A DNA stretch of 64,000 bases from Glaciecola sp. HTCC2999 (lineage in GTDB: Bacteria > Pseudomonadota > Gammaproteobacteria > Enterobacterales > Alteromonadaceae): positions 1-64,000 of the forward strand of contig CATECQ010000061.1 of assembly GCA_949498985.1 (NCBI GenBank). The letters are read 5' to 3'. Below the pieces are notes generated by a model. It was not told the origin of the DNA, did not search any database, and saw only the letters and a list, made by a program, of their open reading frames with translations. Below are positions 1 through 10,479 of this stretch, piece by piece. Each line of letters opens with the position of its first letter. Position 1 is the first letter of the stretch. The position numbers were made by a program, and so were the translations under genes.

Positions 1-1
1 G

Positions 2-1966
2 ATAAAAATCCCTGCAATTAATTTTAATGCGAATAAATTGAATCCTGGCGTGTTTGTCAGCGCCAGCCTCGTAATATTGCTATTAGTCGGTATTACAGTC
101 TTATTTCCAGAGTATATGGAAACGTTATTTAGTGAGGTTCAACAGACTTTAATCAACACTGCTGGTTGGTTTTACGTTTTGTCTGTCGCGGGTATTTTAG
201 TGGCTGTAGTCTATCTATGTGCGTCACGACATGGACATATTAAATTAGGGCCTGACCATGCTGAGGCCGATTACAGTCAGTTAAGCTGGCTAGCAATGTT
301 ATTTTCAGCTGGTATGGGGATTGGTTTGATGTTTTTCGGGGTGGCTGAACCTGTCATGCATTATGTTGCGCCTCCTACTGCCGATCCTTATTCAGTAGAA
401 GCAACACGTGAAGCCTTAAAAATGACATTTTTCCATTGGGGATTACATGGTTGGGCAATATATGCTGTGGTTGCACTTATATTGGCATATTTTTCATTTC
501 GTCATAATCTACCATTAACCCTGCGCTCTGCATTGCACCCCTTAATAGGTGATAAAATTTATACATGGCGCGGTGATATTATCGATGCATTTGCAGTGAT
601 CAGCACTATTTTTGGGGTGACCACGAGTCTAGGCTTTGGTGTCATGCAGATTAACTCCGGCCTGAATTACCTGTTTGATGTTGAAGTGAATCAAAGTGTG
701 CAGTTAATGATTATTGTTTTCATTATTGCCATGGCGCTAATTTCTGTTTGTAGTGGTTTAGATAAAGGCATTAAACGTCTGTCTCAATTAAATATGATCA
801 TGGCGGTTGGATTACTACTCTTTGTCTTGATCGCCGGACCTAGCTTATTTTTACTACAAGCATTAGTACAAAACACCGGTGCTTATCTTTCTGATATTGT
901 GCATAACACATTCAATTTGTTTGCTTATCAAAAAACCGATTGGTTAGGGGGTTGGACAATCTTTTATTGGGCATGGTGGTTAGCATGGTCGCCATTTGTC
1001 GGCATGTTTATTGCGCGCATTTCACGTGGTCGGACTATTCGTGAATTTTTGATTGGGGTATTGTTGATCCCATCTGGTTTTACCTTTGCGTGGATGACCT
1101 TTTTTGGCAATAGCGCGATTGATTTAATTCATGTCCAAGGGGTCACTCAATTAGCCGATACAGTCGCTGCGGATTCATCCTTAGCACTGTTCGCTTTTCT
1201 TGAAAACTTACCTATGACCCAAGTGATTTCGTTCATTGGACTGATCATGGTCATTATTTTCTTTGTGACTTCATGTGACTCAGGAGCAATGGTGGTTGAC
1301 ATGTTATCGAGCTATGGCGAAAACAATACGCCATTGTGGCAGCGTTTTTACTGGACCTTAGGTATTGGTGTAGTCGCGACTATCCTGTTATTAAATGGCG
1401 GGTTGTCAGCGTTACAAACAATGTCGATTGTGAGTGCTTTACCTTTTACCGTCGTGTTAATCGTTGCCATATATGGGATGTTCACCGCATTACGTATTGA
1501 ATCGACAAAACAGCAATCCATGAGTATTGGGATGCAATCTCCCACCACGAATTTTGGAGATTGGCGAGAGCGTTTGGCCACCATTGTTGATTTTCCTTCC
1601 AAAACAAAAGTATTATCGTTTTTGGTGAAGAATGTAGCGCCGGCATTGAAGCAGGTCTCTAAAGAATTAAATAATAATCAAATCGCTACTGCGGTGACGA
1701 CAGAAACTGATCGTGTTGTATTGACCGTAAGTCATGTGGACCAACCTGATTTTATTTATGCGGTACGCGCGCGAACACATTTACAGCCAGACCTATTGGA
1801 GGAAGGATGTGAACAAGATGAGGAGCAAAGTTATTATCGTGCTGAAGTTCATCTGGCTGAAGGTGGTCAGGATTATGATATTATGAGTTGGTCTGAAGAT
1901 TGTATTATTAACGATGTTGTTGAGCAGTATCAAAAGCACGTCCATTTCCTTCACTTATTAAAATAA
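2..1966 (+). CDS. BCCT family betaine/choline/carnitine transporter (5' end outside window)
   Basis: Multi-TM protein with BCCT motifs (SAGMGIGLMFFGVAEPV, WAWWLAWSPFVGMFIARISRGRTIREF). The frame stays open upstream of the listed TTG start to the window edge, so the N-terminus is probably truncated. Confidence 0.93.
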   Translation: MKIPAINFNANKLNPGVFVSASLVILLLVGITVLFPEYMETLFSEVQQTLINTAGWFYVLSVAGILVAVVYLCASRHGHIKLGPDHAEADYSQLSWLAMLFSAGMGIGLMFFGVAEPVMHYVAPPTADPYSVEATREALKMTFFHWGLHGWAIYAVVALILAYFSFRHNLPLTLRSALHPLIGDKIYTWRGDIIDAFAVISTIFGVTTSLGFGVMQINSGLNYLFDVEVNQSVQLMIIVFIIAMALISVCSGLDKGIKRLSQLNMIMAVGLLLFVLIAGPSLFLLQALVQNTGAYLSDIVHNTFNLFAYQKTDWLGGWTIFYWAWWLAWSPFVGMFIARISRGRTIREFLIGVLLIPSGFTFAWMTFFGNSAIDLIHVQGVTQLADTVAADSSLALFAFLENLPMTQVISFIGLIMVIIFFVTSCDSGAMVVDMLSSYGENNTPLWQRFYWTLGIGVVATILLLNGGLSALQTMSIVSALPFTVVLIVAIYGMFTALRIESTKQQSMSIGMQSPTTNFGDWRERLATIVDFPSKTKVLSFLVKNVAPALKQVSKELNNNQIATAVTTETDRVVLTVSHVDQPDFIYAVRARTHLQPDLLEEGCEQDEEQSYYRAEVHLAEGGQDYDIMSWSEDCIINDVVEQYQKHVHFLHLLK

Positions 1967-1980
1967 GAGTATTCCCAGAC

Positions 1981-2481
1981 ATGCAAAAAGATGAAGAATT
2001 ATTAGTCGCGTTACGCAAAGTAATTAGAGCTATCGATATGCGCTCCAAGGAGTTAAGTCGTGACGCAGGGTTAACTGGCCCTCAATTAATCGTATTACAG
2101 CAAGTGGGTAAAAATCCAGGGGTGATGGTTAAACAAATAGCGCAAAGCATTACATTATCCCCTGCGACGGTGACCAGTATTTTAGACCGTATGGAGTCAC
2201 GTGGCCATGTGACACGTGTTCGTAGCACACAAGATAAAAGGAAAGTCGGGGTATTCTTAACCGACGCAGGTCAGTTATTATTAGATAAAGCGCCACTACC
2301 TTTGCAAGAGCATTTTTTAAACCGCTTCAACAGTTTACAAGAGTGGGAGCAATCACAGATGGTGGCTACAATGCAACGCATCGCCACTATGATGGATGCG
2401 CAAATGCTCGATGCTGCTCCAGTATTAGAAGTGGGAAGTTTAGTCAGCAGTCCAGCAGAGCAATTCAGCTCTGCCAGTTGA
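1981..2481 (+). CDS. MarR family transcriptional regulator
   Basis: Winged-helix MarR pattern (LTGPQLIVLQQV...SPATVTSILDRMESRGHVTRVRSTQDKRKVGVFLTDAG), directly downstream of the BCCT gene. Confidence 0.9.
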   Translation: MQKDEELLVALRKVIRAIDMRSKELSRDAGLTGPQLIVLQQVGKNPGVMVKQIAQSITLSPATVTSILDRMESRGHVTRVRSTQDKRKVGVFLTDAGQLLLDKAPLPLQEHFLNRFNSLQEWEQSQMVATMQRIATMMDAQMLDAAPVLEVGSLVSSPAEQFSSAS

Positions 2482-2493
2482 TTCTATAGTCGT

Positions 2494-3348
2494 TTAAATG
2501 ACACCCAGTTCAGTTAAGCGTTCATGTAAATAACTTTTTGCTGTATGGCGCTTAGATAAGATAACATCTGGGCGAGGGTGCAGAAATAAAGGTAATGAGA
2601 TGCGAGACTTGCTCATATCTGCTCCTTCAGGATTAATAACCCGATGGGATGTCGAAGGGAAATAGCCGCCAGAAGCTTCTTGTAACATATCTCCGATATT
2701 GACAATGAGATATCCAAAATCACTGGGTACATCGATCCATTGACCATCTTTAAGTCGGACTTGAAGTCCTGGTTCATTTGCCGCCGGTAAGATCGTGATC
2801 AAATTAATATCTTCATGAGCCGCGGCGCGAATAGCACCTACTTCTTCATCACCCACAAATGGAGGATAATGTAATACTCGCAATAGCGTCTGATCTGAGC
2901 CGTCAATCATACTAGATAATGGCTCTTGATAGTTTACAGCGACTTCTGGCGGGGATAATGCTTCAATCCAGCTCAATAATTCAGCTGCAAATTCAGTAGT
3001 TGCTTGATAATACTCATCTAATTGTGCTTTATAGGACTTGGGACATTGGCCCCATGGATAGTAATGAAAGTATTCTTTAATATCTTTTTGGGTAAAACCT
3101 TTAGCTGTTTCTGAAATGCGGGCTGGGAAAAATCCATCTTGGGTGCCTTTATTATATAAGCTTTGTTCTTTGATAATAGGGTCTTGGTCAAACCAGCCTT
3201 GCCATTTATCATATATTGCTTGGACGGACGCTTGTTCTACAGGATGGTTTTTTAAGACCCCAAACCCTGTATCACGCAGTGACTGAACAAATTTTTCTTT
3301 GGCATCATCAGCTTTATAATCGACAGCTTCTAACGTAATTTGAGTCAT
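2494..3348 (-). CDS. Isopenicillin N synthase-like 2-oxoglutarate/Fe(II) oxygenase
   Basis: HEDINLITILP...SHRVINPEG...SRISLPLFLHPRPD motifs of the IPNS-like family. Confidence 0.88.
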   Translation of the reverse strand: MTQITLEAVDYKADDAKEKFVQSLRDTGFGVLKNHPVEQASVQAIYDKWQGWFDQDPIIKEQSLYNKGTQDGFFPARISETAKGFTQKDIKEYFHYYPWGQCPKSYKAQLDEYYQATTEFAAELLSWIEALSPPEVAVNYQEPLSSMIDGSDQTLLRVLHYPPFVGDEEVGAIRAAAHEDINLITILPAANEPGLQVRLKDGQWIDVPSDFGYLIVNIGDMLQEASGGYFPSTSHRVINPEGADMSKSRISLPLFLHPRPDVILSKRHTAKSYLHERLTELGVI

Positions 3349-3363
3349 TAAATTACCCCTTAA

Positions 3364-4572
3364 TTAAAATGATAGGAATAAACCGGCTAAAGCGGCAGAC
3401 ATTAAGTTCGCTAAGGTCGCAGCACATACGGCTTTAAGACCTAGGCGTGCGATATCTTTGCGACGATTAGGTGCCATTGCCCCTAATCCACCCATTAAAA
3501 TTGCAATAGATGAGAAGTTAGCAAATCCGCAGAGTGCAAATGTGATAATTGCTTGAGATTTTGTTGAAAGCTGTTCTGACACTTCCACAAAGTTTAAATA
3601 CGCCACAAATTCATTAACCACAATCTTTTGCCCAATAAAACTGCCTGCAATTTGTGCTTCCGACCAATCTACGCCTATTGCCCAAGCTATTGGTGCCATG
3701 AGGTAACCTAAAATCTGTTCAAAAGTGAGCTCTTCAAAGCCAAATAATTCACCCGTCCAGCCAATGACACCGTTGAACAGTGCGATTAGAGCAACGAATG
3801 CTAATAACATCGCGCCGACGTTAAGTGCCAGTTGTAAACCCGATGATGCCCCTGATGCCGCCGCATCAAAAATATTGGCATAAGTTGTATCCTCACCATT
3901 CACTTGGTCTAAATTGTTATTGGGTGTGTCGACTTCCGGGACCATGATTTTAGCCATCAATAATCCCGCGGGTGCGGCCATGAAACTCGCCGCAAGTAGA
4001 TATTTAAGCTCGACACCAATTCCCGCATATCCAGCCATAATTGAACCTGCAATAGAAGCAAGACCACCCACCATCACGGCAAAAAGTTCAGATTGGGTCA
4101 TTTGGGGGATAAAAGGACGGACAATGAGAGGGGCTTCAGTTTGACCAACAAAAATATTTGCCGCGGCAGACATCGATTCAGGGCGACTAGTGCCTAGGAT
4201 CTTCTGTAGGCCTCCGCCGATAATATTGATAATGAATTTCATTATGCCTAAATGGTACAACACCGTAATCAGTGCTGAGAAAAAGATAATTACCGGTAGG
4301 ACATTAAAGGCAAAAATAAATCCCAATGATTTATTGCCTACTGAACCAAACACAAAATTGATACCTTCGTCAGCATAAGCAATCACACCAGCCACAAAGT
4401 CAGTAAGCGCTAATAAGGCGGCAATACCAGGTTCAAAATAAAGGATGAATAAGGCGATGAGTACCTGAATTATGAAGGCTCCTACAACAGTGTGCCAATT
4501 GATGGCGCGTTTGTTATTACTGAGCGCAAATGCGATCACTAGCAAGGTAATGACACCGATGATTCCAGTCAT
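3364..4572 (-). CDS. NupC/CNT family concentrative nucleoside transporter
   Basis: CNT motifs ([58 protein letters not shown]). Confidence 0.93.
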   Translation of the reverse strand: MTGIIGVITLLVIAFALSNNKRAINWHTVVGAFIIQVLIALFILYFEPGIAALLALTDFVAGVIAYADEGINFVFGSVGNKSLGFIFAFNVLPVIIFFSALITVLYHLGIMKFIINIIGGGLQKILGTSRPESMSAAANIFVGQTEAPLIVRPFIPQMTQSELFAVMVGGLASIAGSIMAGYAGIGVELKYLLAASFMAAPAGLLMAKIMVPEVDTPNNNLDQVNGEDTTYANIFDAAASGASSGLQLALNVGAMLLAFVALIALFNGVIGWTGELFGFEELTFEQILGYLMAPIAWAIGVDWSEAQIAGSFIGQKIVVNEFVAYLNFVEVSEQLSTKSQAIITFALCGFANFSSIAILMGGLGAMAPNRRKDIARLGLKAVCAATLANLMSAALAGLFLSF

Positions 4573-4587
4573 ATTAACAGCCTATAA

Positions 4588-5277
4588 TTATTGTTGGTTG
4601 GCTAAATTTAGTTGTGATTGTACGTGATGTGAGACTACATTCAAAGCAGCTTGATTATCCCCGCCTTGAGTAATAATCATATCTGCACGATGGCGATTAG
4701 GTTCGATGAATTCATGATACATGGGTTTAACCGTTGCCTGGTACTGAGTGGCAACTGATTCGACAGAGCGTTCACGCTCCTGAGTATCACGTAGCATTCT
4801 ACGTAATAAACAAATATCTAATGGGGTATCGACAAATAACGTCAAGTCATACAATGCTTGTAATTCAGGAGCCGCCAGTAGCATTATTCCTTCGATGACA
4901 ATAATGGGGGCAGGAGAAACCGTCTGTGTATTTGGTTTGCGAGTATGTGTCGCATAACAATATTCCGGGTACTCGATATTCTCACCCATGAGTAATTTTT
5001 CTAAGTGAATTTTTAATAGGTGGTGTTCAAACGCATTAGGGTGGTCATAGTTAGTAATGACTCGTTGTTCCATAGGTTTATCATCTTGAGCGTAATAATA
5101 ACGATCTTCTTGTAAAACCAAAAGGTCAGTCGCTTGAGCTTGGAAGCGTTCAGCCAAATTATGAGTGAACAAGGATTTACCTGAACCCGAGGCACCGCAT
5201 ATCGCAATCACATAAGGTCGATTTGTGATCGAATTGGATGAAGCTTTCGTTAAAGTTTGTGAAACTTGATTATTCAT
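4588..5277 (-). CDS. udk: Uridine kinase
   Basis: P-loop GASGSGKS, DRYYY, YDHPNAFEHHLL, IEGIMLL, DICLLRRMLRD; adjacent to the nucleoside transporter. Confidence 0.9.
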   Translation of the reverse strand: MNNQVSQTLTKASSNSITNRPYVIAICGASGSGKSLFTHNLAERFQAQATDLLVLQEDRYYYAQDDKPMEQRVITNYDHPNAFEHHLLKIHLEKLLMGENIEYPEYCYATHTRKPNTQTVSPAPIIVIEGIMLLAAPELQALYDLTLFVDTPLDICLLRRMLRDTQERERSVESVATQYQATVKPMYHEFIEPNRHRADMIITQGGDNQAALNVVSHHVQSQLNLANQQ

Positions 5278-5403
5278 TTGCGATTACCGATATAGAGTCT
5301 AGTGTAAAAATATGAAATTAAACGTATTTTAAGGTAATAATACTCGAAAGGTACCTAAAAATATAAATTTATCACTTTTTACATTTTTTCTTATGTCATC
5401 TTT

Positions 5404-5431
5404 TTGTCATTTTCGACAATTAATATACAAT
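5404..5431 (+). promoter_or_regulatory. Putative sigma-70 promoter of the TonB-dependent receptor (TTGTCA-16-TACAAT)
   Basis: -35 TTGTCA at 5404-5409, 16-nt spacer, -10 TACAAT at 5426-5431. Confidence 0.45.
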
Positions 5432-5559
5432 TCGCTTGGAAATCGATTTATATATTAATAAAAAGTATTCATGAATTGATATGAAAGCCAAATCAGATTT
5501 TCGCTCAGTCAAGATTTTACATACTACAGAATTTTAAACTTGAATAGGAAACACAGACT

Positions 5560-8500
5560 ATGTTTACACCTTCAATGCTAAATCGCATTGCATTAGCTGT
5601 TGCCGTATCAATCGGCTTTGTTACTCCCGCATTTGCTCAAGAAACATCTTCGGGCTTGTCTGGTAAAATCGTGACCCCAGCTGGAACACCAGCTGCAGGT
5701 ACTGCGGTTAAGATCATTCACGTACCATCAGGTACAGTACGTAACACTGTTGTGAGCGCATCGGGTTCATTTAACCTAAAAGGGTTGCGTGTTGGCGGTC
5801 CATACCAGATCATTGTTGATTCTGATACGTTCCAAGATACAACAGTAGACGATGTATTCTTAGCACTAGGTGAGACATTTGATGTTAATGTGGCTCTAGA
5901 AGCTAACCAAGACATTGAAGTCATCAACGTGACGGCATCACAAGTTAGCACATCTGTATTTGGTAGCAATTCACCAGGTAGTGTATTTAACCTATCTGAT
6001 TTAGAAAATGCTCCAGCCATTAACCGTGATATTAAAGATGTTATCCGCACAGACCCTCGTATTTACATTGATGAAAGCCGTTCTGACGCAGTCCAGTGTG
6101 CGGGTGCGAGCCCACGTTTTAATAGCTTAACGCTTGACGGTGTGCGCTTAAACGATAATTTTGGTTTGAATTCAAATGGTTATCCAACAGAAAGAATGCC
6201 ATTTTCTTTTGATGCGATTGAGCAAGTTGCCGTTGAATTAGCTCCATTTGATGTGCAATACGGTGGTTTTACTGCATGTAATATCAATGCAGTTACTAAG
6301 TCAGGCACAAATAAAGTGACAGGTGGTGTGTTCTTCGATTATACCAGCGACTCATTACGTGGTGACGAAATCTTAGGTAACAAACAAGACAATGGCGATT
6401 ACACAGAAGAGCGTTATGGCTTCAATGTAGGCTTCCCCATTTTAAAAGACACTCTATTCGGCTTTGCTGCTTATGAAAAAGTAGAGGGTGTCCAGTTATT
6501 TAGCTACGCTGCTCGTGATAACGGCCGTGTAACGGCTGATGAAATTGCACAAATTACACAAATTGCAGCGGATGTTTATAACTATGACGCTGGTGGCTTC
6601 CCGGCAAGTGCTCCTATTGAAGACGAAAAATTATTAGTTAAGTTAGATTGGAACATCTCTGATCAACACCGTGCATCGTTAGTGTACAACTACAATGATG
6701 GTTTCTCTATTAGTCAATCTGATACCGGTTCTAGCCGTTTATCGCTGTCTAACCACTTCTATGAGCGTGGTGCTGAGTTAGATTCATTAGTTGCATCGGT
6801 ATATTCTGATTGGTCTGATAAATTATCGACTGAAGTACGTTTAGGTCAAACAAAACTAGATAACCGTCAAAATTCATTAGACGCAGCCTCTGGTTTTGCT
6901 GAAGCGCAAATTCGTTCTGGTAGCGGTGCCACAGTATATATTGGTCCAGATGATTCTCGTCAATCTAATGACCTTAACTGGGAAAACTTCACTGCGAAAT
7001 TTGCTGGTACATATTACACTGATAATGACCACAAAATTACGTTTGGTATTGAGTACGAAGACCTAGACGTATTTAACTTATTTATGCAGCAAAGCGTTGG
7101 TGAATACCGTTTCAATAATATCGCTGATTTTGCAGCAGGAACGCCTGCACGCATTTACTACAATAACTCTGCAGGTACGAACAATCCAAATGATGCGGCT
7201 GCGAGTTTCTCGTATGCAACCACAACGTTATATGTTCAAGATGATTTTTATATTACTGATGATATCCAGTTAATGGCTGGTCTGCGTTACGATATGTGGT
7301 CATCTGACGATCGTCCTACGCAAAACGCGAACTTTACAGAACGTTACGGTTTCTCAAACACGGCAAATGTTGACGGTATTAAATTACTACAACCTCGTCT
7401 TGGTGTTAACTGGGCTGTTCAAGATAACTTAGAGGTTCGTGGTGGTGTTGGTCTATATGCGGGTGGTAATCCAAATGTATGGATTTCAAATGCTTACTCT
7501 AACGATGGTGTGACTAATATTGGCTTACAAGATCGTTCAGGTAACAGTTTACTCGATGCTGCAGCAAACGGTTTATTATCTGGTCAGGGTCGTCCTATCT
7601 ATGATATACCGCAAGCGTTGTTTGATGAAGTAGCCGCAACCTCTATCGCTGATGGTAACGGTAACGTGAATGCGACTGATCCTGATTTTGACATTCCTTC
7701 AGAGTGGAAATATTCAATCGGTGCGACGTATATTACAGAAGATAACTACATAATTACGGCTGACTATTTATATACAGATAAGCAAGATTCAGCGACTATT
7801 GTTGATTTAGGTTTGACTCCAGCTGGTACATTAGCAGCTGACGGTCGCCCAGTTTATGAAACTTCTACTACAGGCCGTCGTGCAGGTAGCGATTTCTTAC
7901 TAACTAATGTTGCTTCAGCGAATGATGGTGATTCACAAACGCTTTCTGTAACAGTTAAGAAAGATTGGGAAAATGGTTTCAATGCAGCATTAGCTTATGC
8001 TTATACTCAAGCAGAAGATGCTAACCCAATGACGTCGTCAGTAGCATATTCAAATTATATTAATGTCGCGGTTGCAGATGTAAATGCACCAATCGCAGCA
8101 ACATCTGATTATGAGATCCCACATCGCTTTACCTTAAACTTAGGTTATTCTACTGAGTTGGTTGAAGGATATGAAACTCGCTTCAGCTTATATGCAACAG
8201 CGAGTGACGGTAAGCCTTACTCATTAACGTTTAATGAATCAGGTGGTGACTTATTTGGTTATGATGCATCAAGCTCTCGTGGCTTAGTGTACATCCCAAC
8301 AGTAGGTGATGCGAATGTTGTTTATGCCGATGGATTCGATTTAGCCGGCTTCAATGACTATATTGATGCTAATGGTCTAGAGCGTGGTGCAATTGCATCG
8401 CGTAATTCATTGAATGCAGAATGGTGGTCTAAAGTAGATATCCGTATTTCACAAGAGCTTCCAGGGTTTGTTGAAGGCCATAAAGCGAGTGCGTTCTTCG

Positions 8501-8700
8501 TAATTGAGAACTTCACTAATATGTTAAACGACGATTGGGGTGTGTTACGTCAAGCATCGTTCGTCGGTGAAGACATTATCAATGCGAACATCAACGATGC
8601 TGGTCAGTATGTGTTTGAAAGCTTTAATGCACCAAGCACTAGCTTCCAACGCGGTCCATCATTATGGGAAGTGCGCATGGGTGTGAAATACTCTTTTTAA
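5560..8700 (+). CDS. TonB-dependent receptor, Oar-like, with N-terminal carboxypeptidase-regulatory-like domain
   Basis: Signal peptide, CarboxypepD_reg-like repeat, plug domain and beta-barrel ending in ...MGVKYSF. Confidence 0.92.
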   Translation: MFTPSMLNRIALAVAVSIGFVTPAFAQETSSGLSGKIVTPAGTPAAGTAVKIIHVPSGTVRNTVVSASGSFNLKGLRVGGPYQIIVDSDTFQDTTVDDVFLALGETFDVNVALEANQDIEVINVTASQVSTSVFGSNSPGSVFNLSDLENAPAINRDIKDVIRTDPRIYIDESRSDAVQCAGASPRFNSLTLDGVRLNDNFGLNSNGYPTERMPFSFDAIEQVAVELAPFDVQYGGFTACNINAVTKSGTNKVTGGVFFDYTSDSLRGDEILGNKQDNGDYTEERYGFNVGFPILKDTLFGFAAYEKVEGVQLFSYAARDNGRVTADEIAQITQIAADVYNYDAGGFPASAPIEDEKLLVKLDWNISDQHRASLVYNYNDGFSISQSDTGSSRLSLSNHFYERGAELDSLVASVYSDWSDKLSTEVRLGQTKLDNRQNSLDAASGFAEAQIRSGSGATVYIGPDDSRQSNDLNWENFTAKFAGTYYTDNDHKITFGIEYEDLDVFNLFMQQSVGEYRFNNIADFAAGTPARIYYNNSAGTNNPNDAAASFSYATTTLYVQDDFYITDDIQLMAGLRYDMWSSDDRPTQNANFTERYGFSNTANVDGIKLLQPRLGVNWAVQDNLEVRGGVGLYAGGNPNVWISNAYSNDGVTNIGLQDRSGNSLLDAAANGLLSGQGRPIYDIPQALFDEVAATSIADGNGNVNATDPDFDIPSEWKYSIGATYITEDNYIITADYLYTDKQDSATIVDLGLTPAGTLAADGRPVYETSTTGRRAGSDFLLTNVASANDGDSQTLSVTVKKDWENGFNAALAYAYTQAEDANPMTSSVAYSNYINVAVADVNAPIAATSDYEIPHRFTLNLGYSTELVEGYETRFSLYATASDGKPYSLTFNESGGDLFGYDASSSRGLVYIPTVGDANVVYADGFDLAGFNDYIDANGLERGAIASRNSLNAEWWSKVDIRISQELPGFVEGHKASAFFVIENFTNMLNDDWGVLRQASFVGEDIINANINDAGQYVFESFNAPSTSFQRGPSLWEVRMGVKYSF

Positions 8701-8728
8701 TTTAATAAATTAAATAGTAATACCTATA

Positions 8729-8766
8729 AAAAAACCGAGTAGGGCAATCCTTACTCGGTTTTTTGT
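8729..8766. terminator. Rho-independent terminator after the TonB-dependent receptor
   Basis: AAAACCGAGTAGGG-CAAT-CCTTACTCGGTTTTTT. Confidence 0.85.
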
Positions 8767-8809
8767 GTAATTAACAATAGTGAAAATGATGAATTATAGT
8801 CATCAATGG

Positions 8810-9274
8810 TTAAACGTTTTCAAACAAATCCTCGACATATTGACGTAATTTCTCGATTTGCGTTACGTCTGCAGGTGCAATAAATATGGTATCGTCTCCA
8901 GCAATGGTACCCAATACACCATCTTTTTTACTTAATGAGTCCAATAGTCGTGCAATTAGCTGGGCAGCCCCCGGGCTGGTTCGAATAACGACCATGACAT
9001 TATTATGGACAACATCCAATACGAGTTGTTTTAAAGGACTTTTCGCAGTCGGAATCCCTAATTCGGCAGGTAAAGAATAGACCATTTCACCCAAGCCATT
9101 ACGCATTCTCACGGCGCCAAATTTGGTAAGCATTCGAGAAACTTTTGATTGGCTAATATTATCGAACCCTTGAGATTTTAGGATATTGACAATATCTCCT
9201 TGTGAAGCACAACTTTCAGCCGTTAATATTGCGCGAAACGCTTTGATTAAATCGCCTTGTTTTTGGGTTGTCAT
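8810..9274 (-). CDS. argR: Arginine repressor ArgR
   Basis: ArgR N-terminal HTH and C-terminal domain ([46 protein letters not shown]...[13 protein letters not shown]); divergent from mdh. Start chosen at MTTQKQG rather than the longer ORF start. Confidence 0.94.
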   Translation of the reverse strand: MTTQKQGDLIKAFRAILTAESCASQGDIVNILKSQGFDNISQSKVSRMLTKFGAVRMRNGLGEMVYSLPAELGIPTAKSPLKQLVLDVVHNNVMVVIRTSPGAAQLIARLLDSLSKKDGVLGTIAGDDTIFIAPADVTQIEKLRQYVEDLFENV

Positions 9275-9446
9275 GTAAGGTTTCTCTTTTATATTTAATT
9301 TTTTTTCTGAGGATATTTTGCAATACACCTTGAAATTTAGCAAACAATACACACATTACTTCTACAACTAATGTGTCATTGCGACTTTTATGGTTATTTC
9401 ATAAGGTGCGTAACACAATTTTGCTCAATCCATTTAGGAGAATAAC

Positions 9447-10385
9447 ATGAAAGTAGCTGTCTTAGGCGCTGCTGGCGGTATCGGCCAAGCATTATCTTTA
9501 TTATTAAAAACACAATTACCTGCAGGTAGTGAGTTAGCATTATATGATGTTGCTCCTGTCGTTCCTGGTGTTGCTGTTGATTTAAGCCACATCCCTACTG
9601 CCGTTGCAGTAACTGGCCATGGTAAAGATGACCTCGCAGAGGCGCTAACAGGATGTGATATCGTGTTAATTCCTGCTGGTGTGCCTCGTAAGCCTGGTAT
9701 GGACCGTTCTGATTTATTTAATATCAATGCGGGAATCGTTAAGAATCTAATTGAAGGTGTGGCTGACAATTGTCCAAATGCATGTGTTGGTATTATTACC
9801 AACCCAGTCAACACAACCGTTGCCATTGCTGCTGAAACACTAAAAGCCAAAGGTGTTTACGATAAGAACAAATTGTTCGGTGTGACGACGTTGGATGTGA
9901 TCCGTGCAGAAGCATTTGTTGCTGAGCTTAAAGGCTTAAATGTTGCAGAAACTCATGTTCCGGTTATTGGCGGTCATTCAGGTACCACTATTTTACCATT
10001 ATTATCACAGGTAGAAGGCGTGAGTTTCACGGATGAGGAAATTGCAAGTTTAACTACCCGTATCCAAAATGCTGGAACAGAGGTTGTTGAAGCGAAAGCT
10101 GGCGGTGGTTCTGCTACTTTATCTATGGGTCAAGCGGCAGCGCGTTTCTGCTTATCTTTAGTAGATGCAATGCAAGGTGCTGATGTTGTTGAATATACCT
10201 ATGTTCAAGTAGATGGTTCTGACGATGCTGCTTTCTTTTCACACCCAGTTCGCTTAGGTAAGAATGGTGTGGAAGAAATCTTATCATATGGTGAGTTAAG
10301 CGCATTCGAAGAGAAAGCCAAAGCTGATATGCTAGAGGGTTTACGAGGTGATATTCAACTTGGTGTGGATTTCGTAAACGCATAA
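9447..10385 (+). CDS. mdh: Malate dehydrogenase
   Basis: [64 protein letters not shown]. Confidence 0.98.
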   Translation: MKVAVLGAAGGIGQALSLLLKTQLPAGSELALYDVAPVVPGVAVDLSHIPTAVAVTGHGKDDLAEALTGCDIVLIPAGVPRKPGMDRSDLFNINAGIVKNLIEGVADNCPNACVGIITNPVNTTVAIAAETLKAKGVYDKNKLFGVTTLDVIRAEAFVAELKGLNVAETHVPVIGGHSGTTILPLLSQVEGVSFTDEEIASLTTRIQNAGTEVVEAKAGGGSATLSMGQAAARFCLSLVDAMQGADVVEYTYVQVDGSDDAAFFSHPVRLGKNGVEEILSYGELSAFEEKAKADMLEGLRGDIQLGVDFVNA

Positions 10386-10408
10386 GCGCAAGTTTGATAT
10401 ATATTTAA

Positions 10409-10448
10409 ATGCCGCTATATTGAGTGTATCAATATGAGCGGCATTTTT
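10409..10448. terminator. Bidirectional-looking terminator between mdh and ppc
   Basis: ATGCCGCTATATTGA-gtgta-TCAATATGAGCGGCATTTTTAT hairpin. Confidence 0.75.
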
Positions 10449-10479
10449 ATATTTGGACTTATCGACCTGTCATCAACAT

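Noticed and set aside
1348-1602. Minus-strand ORF inside the BCCT transporter gene
   Set aside because: Fully antisense to a well-supported gene, no recognisable domain or ribosome-binding site; mirror-frame artefact.
9275-9446. ARG-box operators in the argR/mdh intergenic region
   Set aside because: No pair of sequences close enough to TGNATWWWWATNCA could be pointed to with confidence. The CAATACAC direct repeat (about 9319 and 9345) is too short to interpret.
9434-9850. 138-aa minus-strand ORF over mdh
   Set aside because: Antisense to mdh and low-complexity mirror-frame composition; no support as a gene.
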